Shown here piece after piece: positions 7,978-18,097 of a stretch of 64,000 bases of DNA (position 1 is the first letter of the stretch; every line of letters begins with the position of its first letter). Location of the stretch: assembly GCA_018241665.1 (NCBI GenBank), contig JAFEDK010000013.1:92101-156100 (forward strand), in the 5' to 3' direction. This DNA is from Pseudomonadota bacterium. GTDB taxonomy: Bacteria > Pseudomonadota > Gammaproteobacteria > Burkholderiales > Rhodocyclaceae. The position numbers and the translations under genes were made by a program. The notes beneath the pieces were generated by a model. The model did no database searches. It saw only the letters and a program-made list of their open reading frames with translations, and had not been told where the DNA came from.

Positions 7978-9999
7978 GTGAGCGACGAGACCCTTCCGCC
8001 CGCGCCGGGCCAGGACGACCTGCTGGCCCTGCCGTCCGGCTACGTCATCAACGAATACCGCATCGAGCGGGTGCTCGGCGGGGGCGGCTTCGGCATCACC
8101 TACCTGGCCCACGATACCCACCTGGACTGCCAGGTGGCGATCAAGGAATACCTGCCCAAGGATCTCGCCGTGCGGCGTGACGGCTTTGCCGTGCGGCCAC
8201 GCTCCAGCGAGGCGGCCAAGGGCTTCGAGTGGGGCCTGCAGCGCTTCCTGCTCGAATCGCGGGCGCTGGCCAGCTTTCACCATCCGGGCATCGTGCGGGT
8301 ACTGCGCTATTTCCGCGGCAACGACACCGCCTATATGGTGATGGAGTACGAGACCGGCCAGCCGCTGCAGCGCTGGCTGGTGGGGCGCCTGCCCCTCGAC
8401 CGGGCGAGCCTGGTGCGCATCGTGCGGCCCTTGCTCGACGGGCTGGAGGCGATCCACGCGGCGGGTTTCCTGCACCGGGACATCAAGCCCGGCAACATCT
8501 ACATCCGCGCCGACGGTTCGCCGGTGCTGCTCGATTTCGGCTCGGCCCGCCGGCTGGAACTGGACGGCATCGACCAGACCCTCACCGCGGTGGTGACGCC
8601 GGGCTTCGCACCGGCCGAGCAATACCACCGCCACGGCAAGCAGGGGCCGTGGACCGACCTCTACGCGATGGCTGGCGTGATGTACTGGATGGTCACCGGC
8701 AAGCTGCCGATGGAGGCCTTCGCCCGCCTGCGCGAGGACGCCATGCCGAAGGCAGCCGATATCGGCAACGCCGATGCCTTCGGCGCTGCCATGCTGAAGG
8801 CCATCGACTGGGCGCTCAATCCGGACGAAGACAAGCGCCCGCGCCAGGTAGCGGATTTCCGCCGGGCCTGTCTGGCGCCGCCGACCGGCGGCGAGGCGTC
8901 CGAGCCGCCGGTCGAGGTGCCGCTGCCCCTCGGGCTGTCGGCGTCGGAGGCGCGCACCTTCATCGGCGCCGTGCTGTTCGCCGACGTGGCCGGCGTGGGC
9001 ACCGACGAGGCCGCCCAGCGGGAAGGGCGCTCGCGCCTGGTGCGCATGCTGACCCAGGCCATCGCACCGGTGCCGCCGACCACGCGCCTGGCGGTCAATA
9101 CCAAGGAGGGCTGCGCGGTCTGCTATGTCGGCGACCCGGAGGATGCACTGCGTACCGCGGTACAGCTCGGCGACGCCGCGGCGGGCGAGGGGCTTGGTGT
9201 GCACATGGGCATCAACCTCGGCCCGGTGCGGGTGGCGCCGGATCCCAACGGGCGTTCGCGCATCCTCGGCGACGGCATCACCACCGCCTTCCGGGTGATG
9301 CGTTTCTCGAATCCTGGCCAGGTACTGGTGGCGCGGGCCTACTATGAAGTCATCCACCAGCTCAAGAACAACGCCGGCGACTACTTCCGCAACATCGGCG
9401 TGCGTCGCGATCCCCAGGCCCGTGACCACGAGCTGTACGCCTACAGCGGGGTCAGCCTGCTCGCCAGCGCACGGGTGGCCGACCCGTCGATCCGCCAGGC
9501 GGCGCTGGGCAGCGATCTGAGCCCGGTGGCGATCGAGGCGGCCGAGCGCATCCTGGCCCTGCACATCGGGCCGATGGCCAGGATCCTGGTTCGCCGGACT
9601 TTGCCGCGGGCCGAGAACCTGGCCGGCCTGCACGAATTGCTGGCGGCGCTGATCCCCGATCCGGCGCCGCGCAGCGCCTTTCTGTCCGGCGTGGTGGCGG
9701 CCTCCGGGGCGGTATCGGGGACGGCATCCCCGCGCAGCATCGCCGCCGGCACCGCCGCGCGCAGCTCGGCCAGCGTGTCATCCGCTGCCGCCGGGGCGGT
9801 CAGCGTGATTCCGGATGTCGAACTGGCGCGGGTCGAGCAGATTTTCGCGCGCTATATCGGACCGATGGCCAAGGTGCTGGTGCGCCGGGAGTCCCGCACC
9901 GCCAACAGCGTGGCGACCTTGTGCCGGGCACTGGCCAGCCATATCGACAAGGACGCCGAGCGCCGGCGTTTCATGAGCGAAGCCGGGTTGGCGGAGTAA
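7978..9999 (+). CDS. Ser/Thr protein kinase with degenerate nucleotide-cyclase domain
   Basis: A 673-residue multidomain protein with a GTG start 13 bp after the HAMP-protein stop. Residues ~20-290 are a Hanks-type kinase: glycine loop GGGGFGITYLA, catalytic Lys in VAIKEYLP, HRDIKPGN catalytic loop and DFGSAR. Residues ~320-470 look like a class III adenylate/guanylate cyclase homology domain: AVLFADVAGVG keeps the first metal Asp, but the usual GDG segment reads KEGCAVCY, so the second metal site is altered. The C-terminus carries two related ~50-residue segments, each containing IGPMA-x-x-LVRR. No transmembrane segment is seen, so it should be cytoplasmic. Kinase activity is likely; cyclase activity is doubtful, and the domain may bind a nucleotide instead. 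Confidence 0.88.
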   Translation: MSDETLPPAPGQDDLLALPSGYVINEYRIERVLGGGGFGITYLAHDTHLDCQVAIKEYLPKDLAVRRDGFAVRPRSSEAAKGFEWGLQRFLLESRALASFHHPGIVRVLRYFRGNDTAYMVMEYETGQPLQRWLVGRLPLDRASLVRIVRPLLDGLEAIHAAGFLHRDIKPGNIYIRADGSPVLLDFGSARRLELDGIDQTLTAVVTPGFAPAEQYHRHGKQGPWTDLYAMAGVMYWMVTGKLPMEAFARLREDAMPKAADIGNADAFGAAMLKAIDWALNPDEDKRPRQVADFRRACLAPPTGGEASEPPVEVPLPLGLSASEARTFIGAVLFADVAGVGTDEAAQREGRSRLVRMLTQAIAPVPPTTRLAVNTKEGCAVCYVGDPEDALRTAVQLGDAAAGEGLGVHMGINLGPVRVAPDPNGRSRILGDGITTAFRVMRFSNPGQVLVARAYYEVIHQLKNNAGDYFRNIGVRRDPQARDHELYAYSGVSLLASARVADPSIRQAALGSDLSPVAIEAAERILALHIGPMARILVRRTLPRAENLAGLHELLAALIPDPAPRSAFLSGVVAASGAVSGTASPRSIAAGTAARSSASVSSAAAGAVSVIPDVELARVEQIFARYIGPMAKVLVRRESRTANSVATLCRALASHIDKDAERRRFMSEAGLAE

Positions 10000-10024
10000 T
10001 CCGCGGCCTGGCCAGGAGAACAGC

Positions 10025-10435
10025 ATGGACGTGCAACCGATACGCCTGACCCCCGGCCAGGACCTGCGCCGGGCGCTGGAATGTGCGCTGTTCGCCGAGG
10101 GCGGCGCGGCGGCCTTCGTGCTGGCAGGCATCGGCAGCCTGAGCGGCGCGCACCTGCGGCTGGCCGGTGCCGGCGAGCTGCGGGCGGTGGACGGCGACAT
10201 CGAGCTGCTGAGTCTCAGCGGCACCATCGCCGCCAACGGTTCCCATCTGCACGGGGCGCTGGCGACGGCTTCCGGCGCGGTGATCGGTGGGCACCTGGGC
10301 TACGGCTGCGTCGTGCGTACCACCGCCGAGATATTGCTGATGCGCTTGCCGGGCTGGGATTTCCAGCGCGAGCCCGACCTGCAGACCGGCTACGCCGAGC
10401 TGGTGGTGCGCCAGCGGGCCTCAGACCTGGGCTGA
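10025..10435 (+). CDS. PPC/DUF296 domain protein
   Basis: A 136-residue stand-alone PPC domain (the plant and prokaryote conserved domain of AT-hook proteins). Family hallmarks are GIGSLSGAHLRLAG, ELLSLSGTIA, GSHLHGALA and the glycine/histidine core VIGGHLGYGCVVRTTAEI. Bacterial members are small, form trimers and may bind metal; most have no assigned function. It follows the kinase by 25 bp with CCAGGAG upstream of the ATG, so it is probably in the same transcript. Its end overlaps the convergent lysR gene by 15 bp. Confidence 0.85.
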   Translation: MDVQPIRLTPGQDLRRALECALFAEGGAAAFVLAGIGSLSGAHLRLAGAGELRAVDGDIELLSLSGTIAANGSHLHGALATASGAVIGGHLGYGCVVRTTAEILLMRLPGWDFQREPDLQTGYAELVVRQRASDLG

Positions 10436-11302
10436 GGCTTCGGTATTGCCGTTGGCCAGCGCGGCCACGGCGTCGGCGAGGGTCTTGATCGCCGCCATCG
10501 GCGGCGCGGCGCGCAGGTAGGCCACGCCGGTCTGCACGCGGCTGATCTGCGGCGGCACTTCGCGGATAGTCAGGTCGGCCCGGTGTTGCGACTGCTCCAC
10601 CACCCGCCGCGGCAGCAGCGTCCAGCCGAGGCCGACCGACACGCAGCCGAGGATGCCTTCCAGCGTGCCGAACTCCATCGCGTCGGCCACCGCGTGGCCG
10701 CTGGCCCGCTGCCAGGCCAGTGCGCGGGTGCGGTAGGCGCAGCCCTCGCGGAACAGGATCACCGGCTGCAGCACCGGGTCGGCGCCGGCTGCGCAGACCT
10801 GCACCAGTTCCTCCATCACCAGTTCATCGAAGGCCAGATCCGGATGGATCACCGGGCCGCCGATGAAGGCGCAGTCGAGCTTGTGGTCGAGCAGGCGTTC
10901 GATCAGCGCGGCGCTGGTGTCGGTGCTGACCCGCAGCTCGACACGCGGATGGCGGGCCCGCACGGCCTTCAGCGCGCGGGGCAGGTGCACCGCGGCGAAG
11001 GTCTCCATCGCGCCGATGCGCAGCTCGCCAACGCTCTCGCCGACCTGGCGGACGGCGGCGCTGGTTTCCCGTTCGAGCAGCAGCATGCGGCGGGCGTAGT
11101 CGAGGAGCACGCGCCCCGACGGCGCCAGCTCCAGTCCGCGGCCCTTGCGGTGGAACAACTCGGTGCCGAGCTCCTCCTCCAGGCGACGGATGCGGCCCGT
11201 CACGTTGGACTGGACGGTGTTCAGCTTGCGGGAGGCGGCGAGGATGCCGCCTTCCTCGACCACCGCCTGGAAGGTGCGCAGCGCGACGAGTTCCATATTC
11301 AT
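10421..11302 (-). CDS. LysR-family transcriptional regulator
   Basis: A 293-residue LysR regulator. The N-terminal winged helix-turn-helix is clear (FQAVVEEGGILAASRKLN, then VQSNVTGRIRRLEEELGTELF), followed by a substrate-binding domain of about 200 residues. It is divergent from the adjacent MFS exporter gene with a 96-bp gap holding a T-N11-A type dyad, the classic arrangement of a LysR regulator with its target. By analogy it probably controls that transporter and itself. The inducer is unknown. A start six bases further in (second Met) is equally possible. Confidence 0.9.
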   Translation of the reverse strand: MNMELVALRTFQAVVEEGGILAASRKLNTVQSNVTGRIRRLEEELGTELFHRKGRGLELAPSGRVLLDYARRMLLLERETSAAVRQVGESVGELRIGAMETFAAVHLPRALKAVRARHPRVELRVSTDTSAALIERLLDHKLDCAFIGGPVIHPDLAFDELVMEELVQVCAAGADPVLQPVILFREGCAYRTRALAWQRASGHAVADAMEFGTLEGILGCVSVGLGWTLLPRRVVEQSQHRADLTIREVPPQISRVQTGVAYLRAAPPMAAIKTLADAVAALANGNTEASAQV

Positions 11303-11309
11303 ATCTCCA

Positions 11310-11330
11310 TAAGAGAATTGAACGTTCTTA
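11310..11330. promoter_or_regulatory. Candidate LysR operator TAAGA-N11-TCTTA
   Basis: In the lysR/MFS divergent gap, TAAGA at 11310-11314 and TCTTA at 11326-11330 form a perfect 5-bp dyad separated by 11 bases, matching the T-N11-A rule for LysR-type regulator sites. It lies 8 bp from the lysR start, so binding would also be expected to repress lysR itself. Confidence 0.5.
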
Positions 11331-11398
11331 ATAAATCATTTGATGAGATAGTTTAGCCTGTTTATCGTGTCTGCTCCAACCACAAGGAGGCTGCTGCG

Positions 11399-12613
11399 AT
11401 GAACGAACACAGTTCTGCCGCCGAACGTTTCCGCGTGCTCGGCGCCGGCATCTTCAGCCTGGTGCTGGCGCTGGGCGTCGCCCGTTTCGCCTATACGCCG
11501 TTGCTGCCGCTGATGCAGCAACAGGCCGGCCTCGGTGTGGCCGAAGGCGGCCTGCTGGCGGCGGTCAATTACGCCGGCTACCTGAGCGGCGCGTTGCTCG
11601 CGTCGTTGATCGGCGATCTGGTCCTGAAGGACCGCCTGTACCGCATCGGCATGGTGCTGGCGGTGGTGAGTACCGCCGTGATGGGCCTCAGCACCGACCC
11701 GCTGGTGTGGGCTTTGTCGCGCTTCGTGGCCGGGCTGGCCAGCGCGGCGGGCATGTTGTTCGGCACCGGGCTGATCCTCAACTGGCTGATCCGCCACAAT
11801 CACCGCAGCGAGCTGGGCATCCATTTCGCGGGCATCGGCATCGGCATCACCGCCTGCGCGGCGGCGGTCGCGCTGATGAGCCAATGGCTGGACTGGCGCC
11901 AGCAATGGTTCGCGCTGACCGTCTTCGGCGCCGTGCTGCTGGTGCCGGCGCTGCGCTGGCTGCCGTCGCCGGGGCGCAACCCGGCCAGCCACAGTGCTGC
12001 GCAGATGCAAGACCGGCCGCCGACGGCGGGCTTCCTGCGCCTGTTCATGGCGGCCTATTTCTGCGCCGGCATCGGCTACGTGGTCAGCGCGACCTTCATC
12101 GTTGCCATCGTGGACCGCCTGCCGGGCCTTGCCGGCAAGGGCTCGCTGGTGTTCCTGGCGATCGGCGTGGCGGCCGCGCCGGCCTGCATCCTGTGGGACC
12201 TGGTAGCGCGCCGCACCGGCGAGCTGAACGCGCTGATCATCGCGGCGGTGCTGCAGATCGCCGGCATCGTGCTGCCAGTCACGGTGGGCGGGCTGGCCGC
12301 TGCGCTCGTCGGGGCGCTGCTGTTCGGCGCCACCTTCATCGGCATGGTGAGCCTGGTGCTGACGATGGCCGGCCGCTATTACCCGACCCGCCCGGCCAAG
12401 ATGATGGGCAAGATGACCCTCTCCTACGGCGCGGCGCAGATCCTCGGCCCGGCAGTCACCGGCTGGCTGGCCACGGCGGTCGGCAGCTATGCGGCAGGGT
12501 TGTACCTGGCGGCGGCGGTGATGATGGTGGGAACGCTGTTGCTGGTGCTGCTGCGCGGCCTGGAAAAGCGGGAGATGTCTGCCGCCGGCCTGGTGCCCTG
12601 CCCACAAGCTTGA
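11399..12613 (+). CDS. MFS transporter, YbfB/YjiJ type
   Basis: A 404-residue major facilitator superfamily protein with about twelve hydrophobic segments. The N-terminus (LALGVARFAYTPLLPLMQ) and the motif around RFVAGLASAAGMLF are typical of the YbfB/YjiJ group, a set of poorly characterised exporters. A strong AAGGAGG lies 9 bp before the ATG. It is divergent from lysR and probably under its control. Substrate unknown; an efflux role for a small organic compound is a guess based on the regulator pairing. Confidence 0.85.
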   Translation: MNEHSSAAERFRVLGAGIFSLVLALGVARFAYTPLLPLMQQQAGLGVAEGGLLAAVNYAGYLSGALLASLIGDLVLKDRLYRIGMVLAVVSTAVMGLSTDPLVWALSRFVAGLASAAGMLFGTGLILNWLIRHNHRSELGIHFAGIGIGITACAAAVALMSQWLDWRQQWFALTVFGAVLLVPALRWLPSPGRNPASHSAAQMQDRPPTAGFLRLFMAAYFCAGIGYVVSATFIVAIVDRLPGLAGKGSLVFLAIGVAAAPACILWDLVARRTGELNALIIAAVLQIAGIVLPVTVGGLAAALVGALLFGATFIGMVSLVLTMAGRYYPTRPAKMMGKMTLSYGAAQILGPAVTGWLATAVGSYAAGLYLAAAVMMVGTLLLVLLRGLEKREMSAAGLVPCPQA

Positions 12614-12646
12614 GTGGCCGCGTCGCCAACGATAGCGCCGCGTCAA

Positions 12647-12682
12647 ACAAAAAGGCCCTGCCGGTGTCCGGCAGGGCCTTTG
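12647..12682. terminator. Bidirectional intrinsic terminator
   Basis: AAGGCCCTGCCGG at 12652-12664 pairs with CCGGCAGGGCCTT at 12668-12680 around a 3-base loop, with an A-run on the left and Ts on the right. It sits between the convergent MFS and dolP genes and can serve both. Confidence 0.85.
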
Positions 12683-12702
12683 GCATGCATCGGAGCTCGG
12701 CT

Positions 12703-14003
<1,301 letters not shown>

Positions 14004-14381
14004 TTACAAACCGACCAGCACGTCCACGCGCAACCGCTTCCACGGGTTGGGGTCTTTCGCCAGCTTGCCGATGCGGCCGCCGATGGCGCTGCCCCGGTCC
14101 ATCTCCTCGGCCACCGCCCGGTTCTCGGCGCGGGGCAGGTAGCCGAGCTTCTGGCCGCGCCACTCGACGCGCACCGCATAGCGATCATGGGCGTTGTCGG
14201 GTTCGCGGACCAGCGTCAGCGTGTCGCCCTCGCGCATCTCGTCCCAGAGGATCTTGCCGCCGTAGTACTGGAAACCGGCCAGCGGGGAGCTCTGCACGAG
14301 GATGCGGACCTGCTGCGCCGTGGCTGGCGGGAGCACGCCGCAGCCGAGCAGCAGGGCCAGCAGGAAGCGCTCAATACGCAT
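14004..14381 (-). CDS. Small exported HIRAN-domain protein
   Basis: A 125-residue protein with a signal peptide ([18 protein letters not shown]) followed by a HIRAN domain. Supporting segments are [29 protein letters not shown] and [23 protein letters not shown] domains are best known as DNA-binding modules of Rad5/HLTF helicases, so an exported stand-alone version is unusual; the ligand must be something else or the leader must be a false positive. The ATG at 14381 overlaps the yraN stop by 11 bp, implying translational coupling; a GTG at 14390 is an alternative start. The gene sits between yraN and diaA, a position normally without it. Confidence 0.75.
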   Translation of the reverse strand: MRIERFLLALLLGCGVLPPATAQQVRILVQSSPLAGFQYYGGKILWDEMREGDTLTLVREPDNAHDRYAVRVEWRGQKLGYLPRAENRAVAEEMDRGSAIGGRIGKLAKDPNPWKRLRVDVLVGL

Positions 14382-14739
14382 CGAAGGCACCCCGTAACCA
14401 TTCGATGCCGTCGCTGTCGAGGCGTTCCAGCAGCACCGCGTCGAAGCGGCAGGGCTGGTTGGCGTAACGCCGGCCGGCGCCGTTCAACCAGTAGCGCGCG
14501 GCGAGGATCACGCGCTGGCGCTTGGCCGCGGTGATGCTCGCCGCCGCACCGCCGAAGCGGCTGTTGCTGCGCAGGCGCACCTCGACGAAGACCACGCTGC
14601 CCCGGTCTATGGCGATCAGATCCACTTCGCCGCCGCGGCAGCGCACGTTGCGGGCGAGGATCGTCAGCCCGTGCTTTTCCAGGTGGTCGGCGGCCAGCGC
14701 TTCGGCCGCCGCGCCGCGGCGCAGGTGTTCGGCTTGCAT
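14371..14739 (-). CDS. yraN: YraN/UPF0102-family endonuclease-like protein
   Basis: A 122-residue UPF0102 protein, related in fold to Holliday-junction resolvase-like nucleases. Motifs are [30 protein letters not shown] (the conserved E-x-D) and [17 protein letters not shown] (E-x-[KR]). The start at 14739 gives the normal family length; the open frame continues 38 residues further but would run into the divergent rsmI gene. The gap to rsmI is 56 bp and must hold both promoters. Function in the family is unproven. Confidence 0.87.
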   Translation of the reverse strand: MQAEHLRRGAAAEALAADHLEKHGLTILARNVRCRGGEVDLIAIDRGSVVFVEVRLRSNSRFGGAAASITAAKRQRVILAARYWLNGAGRRYANQPCRFDAVLLERLDSDGIEWLRGAFDAY

Positions 14740-14795
14740 CGGCGGGGTGGCGCGCCCACAATCTGCGTCCCCCGCCTCCTGTCCCTGGTCCTGCC

Positions 14796-15674
14796 ATGCA
14801 TCCTGCCCTTTCCGACGCATCGTCCGCCTCTCCGCTGAATAAGACGTCGTCATTGTATGTGGTGGCCACGCCCTTGGGTAACCTGCAGGACATGAGTCTG
14901 CGCGCGCTGGCCGTATTGAAGGCGGTGGACGCCGTTGCCGCCGAGGACACCCGCCACAGCCAGCGCCTGCTCGATGCCTTCGACATCCGGACGCGACTGG
15001 TCGCGCTGCACGAGCACAACGAGCAGGAGGCTGCCGGGCAGGTGATCCGCATGCTGGAGGAAGGCAAGCAGGTGGCGCTGATCACCGACGCCGGCACGCC
15101 GGCGGTATCCGACCCCGGCGCACGGGCGGTGGCGCGGGTGCAGGACGCCGGTTTCCCGGTGGTGCCGGTGCCGGGCGCCTGCGCAGCGATTGCGGCCTTG
15201 TCGGCCTCCGGGCTGGCCGACGGGCATTTCCATTTCCACGGTTTCCTGCCGACCAAGTCGGCGGCCCGCAAGAGCGCGCTGGACGCCCTGCGCGGCGTGC
15301 CGGGCACGCTGGTGTTCTACGAGGCACCGCACCGCATCGCCGAGACGCTGGACGACCTGGCGGCGACGCTCGAGCCGACCCGCCAGATCGTCGTCGCCCG
15401 TGAGCTGACCAAGATGTTCGAGCAGATCGTGCGCATGCCGCTGGCCGACGCACCGGCCTGGCTGGCTGCCGACGCCAACCGAGCCCGCGGCGAGTTCGTG
15501 CTGCTGGTGTCGGCGGCGCCCGCCAGTGAAGGCCTGTCGCCGGAGGCCGAGCGGGTGCTTGGCCTGCTGCTGGCCGAACTGCCGGTGAAGCAGGCCGCCA
15601 AGCTGGCCGCGGCGATCACCGGCGCGTCGAAGAACGCGCTCTACGAGCGGGCGCTGGAACTGCGCGACAGCTGA
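14796..15674 (+). CDS. rsmI: 16S rRNA 2'-O-ribose methyltransferase RsmI
   Basis: A 292-residue RsmI (YraL), which uses S-adenosylmethionine to 2'-O-methylate C1402 of 16S rRNA. Tetrapyrrole-methylase-fold motifs are present: [20 protein letters not shown] at the N-terminus, [45 protein letters not shown] and FYEAPHRI. Length is typical. It is divergent from yraN, as in many proteobacteria. In several relatives rnpB lies nearby; I found no room for it here. Confidence 0.95.
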   Translation: MHPALSDASSASPLNKTSSLYVVATPLGNLQDMSLRALAVLKAVDAVAAEDTRHSQRLLDAFDIRTRLVALHEHNEQEAAGQVIRMLEEGKQVALITDAGTPAVSDPGARAVARVQDAGFPVVPVPGACAAIAALSASGLADGHFHFHGFLPTKSAARKSALDALRGVPGTLVFYEAPHRIAETLDDLAATLEPTRQIVVARELTKMFEQIVRMPLADAPAWLAADANRARGEFVLLVSAAPASEGLSPEAERVLGLLLAELPVKQAAKLAAAITGASKNALYERALELRDS

Positions 15675-15689
15675 ACCGCCGGGCGATGG

Positions 15690-16841
15690 TCAGCGCAGGT
15701 GCTGGCCGTCGCGACCGAGCAGGGTGACCTCGACGCGCTGGGAGCCGATGCGGTTGCCGTGGCCGAAGCGCACCTGGAAGCCGCCCAGGTCCACGTCCAG
15801 ACTTTCGAGGGACTGCAGCACCGCGGCCGGCGTCGGTGTGCCCTTGGTGCGGCGGATCGCCTCGATCAGCACGCGGGCGCCGACGTATTCCTCGAAGCTC
15901 GTGTAGGACGGCTCCTCGCCCGGCGCGAAGCGCTGCAGCGCGGCGTTGTAGTCCCGCGCGATGCGCGTCACGCCGCTGAACGGCGAGGGCATGACCTGGG
16001 TGATGCCGACCCCCCGCGCCGCATCGCCGCCCGCCAGCTGGTGCAACTCGCGGCCATTCACCACCGAGATGCTGAACAACTGGGTGCCGGGGCGGACCGG
16101 CTGGTAGGCCTTGACGAAGGCGGCGGTCGGCCGGACCACGCCGATCATGATTACCGCCTGGGGTGCGCCGGCGGCAATGTCGCGCACGGCGGCGGTGACG
16201 TCCTCGGTGTTCTTCTCGTAGCTGCCCTTGCTGACGATCTTCAGCTTGTGCTTTTCCAGGGCCCGCTCGACGCCGGCCAGCCCGGCCTGGCCGAAGGGAT
16301 CGTTCTGGTAGAACACCGCGATGCGCTGCAGGCCGGAGGCGACGAACTGGCGCACCATGGCCTCGGTCTCGTCGCCGTAGCTGGCGCGGATATGGAAGAT
16401 CCACGGGTTGTAGGGCGAGCGCAGCGGCTCGCCGCCGGTGTAGGGGGCGATCAACGCGATGTTGCCGTCGGCCAGCACCCCATGCTTGAGCAGTTCGGCG
16501 ATGTTGCCGGTGCCGGCATAGCCGATCAGCGCCACCGCCTTGTCGCGGCGGATCAGCTCGTGGGTCAGGCGCACGGTTTCGGCGGTCTGGTAGCCGTCGT
16601 CCTTGACCACGTGGGTGAGGGTGCGGCCGCCGACCCCGCCGGCGGCGTTGGCGGCATCGATCGCAAGCCGCACGCCCAGCGCCATTGCCTTGCCGGTGCT
16701 GGCCAGCACGCCGCTGAGCGGTACGCTCTGGCCGATCACCAGCGCTTCGGCGCGTGCCGGAGGGCTCCCCGCAAAACCCAGGATGAGTGCCAGCAGGCAG
16801 CCCCCGAGCAGCCCTTGTCTCCATTTGTTCAGCATCTTCAT
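15690..16841 (-). CDS. ABC transporter substrate-binding protein, LivK-like
   Basis: A 383-residue periplasmic binding protein of the type I (branched-chain amino acid) fold. A signal peptide (LLGGCLLALILGFAGSPPARA) precedes IGQSVPLSGVLASTGKAMAL, a canonical Peripla_BP_6 opening. GYAGTGNIAELL and FQNDPFG-like (FYQNDPFGQAG) segments also fit. No permease or ATPase genes lie nearby, so it is an orphan binding protein or sensory partner. In Rhodocyclales such proteins often handle amino acids or aromatic acids; ligand unknown. Confidence 0.85.
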   Translation of the reverse strand: MKMLNKWRQGLLGGCLLALILGFAGSPPARAEALVIGQSVPLSGVLASTGKAMALGVRLAIDAANAAGGVGGRTLTHVVKDDGYQTAETVRLTHELIRRDKAVALIGYAGTGNIAELLKHGVLADGNIALIAPYTGGEPLRSPYNPWIFHIRASYGDETEAMVRQFVASGLQRIAVFYQNDPFGQAGLAGVERALEKHKLKIVSKGSYEKNTEDVTAAVRDIAAGAPQAVIMIGVVRPTAAFVKAYQPVRPGTQLFSISVVNGRELHQLAGGDAARGVGITQVMPSPFSGVTRIARDYNAALQRFAPGEEPSYTSFEEYVGARVLIEAIRRTKGTPTPAAVLQSLESLDVDLGGFQVRFGHGNRIGSQRVEVTLLGRDGQHLR

Positions 16842-16985
16842 GCCTTTCTTTTATGAAAATGGCGTGAGTATGGAGGGCGTCAGGGTGTCGTCTTATGACC
16901 TGCTGCGGGGTGGGCGAGTGACGAATTCCCCGCATTGGGCGCGGGGAACCGGGGGGGCTGGAGGGGCGAAGAACGGAAAGCTGCC

Positions 16986-17981
16986 TCAGAAGCGCTGGCT
17001 GAGGCCGACGGTGAAGCTGCGCGGCGCCGTCAGTTGGCCGGCTTGCGGATCGAGTGGGTCGGTCTTGGCGTACTGGCTGAGCGCCAGCTGCAGCAGCCCA
17101 TAGACCTGGGTGCGCGGGGCGACGGCGTAGCTCAGGCCGGGGCTGAGGTAGAAGGCGTGCCCGCCCGACGCCGGGTTGGCGGCGGCACCGCCGTCTCGAG
17201 GACGGTGCAGCGCATTGAGCTGCAGCAGGCCGGTGAGCCCCGGTGCCAGCGCGTAGTGGGTGCCCAGGTCGAGCTTTACTTCGGTGCCAGGGCGGTAGTC
17301 ACTGCGGGTGGCCAGGGCGGTCTGCAGCTGGGCGCTGGCGAACCAGCCCCAGCCGCTGCCCGGCAGGGTCTGGAAGTAGTAGGCGCCGAGGATGGCGTCG
17401 GTGCTGCCGCTGCCCGGCTGGGCGGAACGCTCCAGTGCGTAGGGCGTGCCCGGATCGGCCGGGTCGGCGGGGCTCATGGTCTTGTTGGTGGCGCCGGTCG
17501 GCAGCTTGAGGCCGAAGCGCAGGCCAAAGCCGGAGAACGGGTTGCCCGGATCGAGGCGGTAGCGGCCGATGACCCGCATGTCGCCGATCTCGTGGAAGCT
17601 GGCCGACTGGGTGAAGGGGCCGTCGAGCGGCGAGTCGAAGGTATGGCGGTGGTCGCGGATCACCACCGGCAGGCTGAGTGTGGCGCTCCAGCTCGCATTG
17701 AAGGCGTATTCGGCGTCCAGGTTGAGCAGCCGGTTGAGGGTGCGCTGGTTCTCGATCTCCTCGTCGCTGCCGCTGGGCGTGGCTGCCGCGATGCGGGAAT
17801 GGCCGGCGCGCAGCGTGTTGGCCCTGGCGTAGGAATAGCGGGCGTCGATGCGCAGGCCGGAGGCAGCGGCCAGGCCCTGGGTATCCCAGTTGGTGTCCAC
17901 CGTGCAGAAGGACGAACCGCAGGAGGCATGGGCGGTGGGGGCCAGCAAGGCGGCCAGCAGGGTACAGAGGGTTCTTTTCAT
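16986..17981 (-). CDS. Outer-membrane beta-barrel protein of unknown function
   Basis: A 331-residue protein with a signal peptide (MKRTLCTLLAALLAPTAHA), alternating amphipathic strands throughout and a C-terminal phenylalanine (FTVGLSQRF), the BAM recognition signature of outer-membrane barrels. The mature N-terminus has two close cysteines (SCGSSFCTVDTNWDTQG). It looks like a channel or transporter of the type annotated in phenol-degradation gene sets, but I do not recognise a named family. It lies 116 bp downstream of the aauR-like gene on the same strand and could be a tail of that operon. Confidence 0.7.
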   Translation of the reverse strand: MKRTLCTLLAALLAPTAHASCGSSFCTVDTNWDTQGLAAASGLRIDARYSYARANTLRAGHSRIAAATPSGSDEEIENQRTLNRLLNLDAEYAFNASWSATLSLPVVIRDHRHTFDSPLDGPFTQSASFHEIGDMRVIGRYRLDPGNPFSGFGLRFGLKLPTGATNKTMSPADPADPGTPYALERSAQPGSGSTDAILGAYYFQTLPGSGWGWFASAQLQTALATRSDYRPGTEVKLDLGTHYALAPGLTGLLQLNALHRPRDGGAAANPASGGHAFYLSPGLSYAVAPRTQVYGLLQLALSQYAKTDPLDPQAGQLTAPRSFTVGLSQRF

Positions 17982-18097
17982 CGGGCGCGCTTTCGGTGGC
18001 CGCGGCCGGCTGGCCAGGCGGAACGCGGCAGAGCTTAGCCGAGGGCGCCGGTCCGGCCCTGCGACACGATGTCGCAGCGTCGAACGGATGCCCCGGC

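Noticed and set aside
14740-14795. Possible rnpB (RNase P RNA) near rsmI, as in some proteobacteria
   Set aside because: The available gaps around rsmI are 56 and 15 bp, far too short for RNase P RNA.
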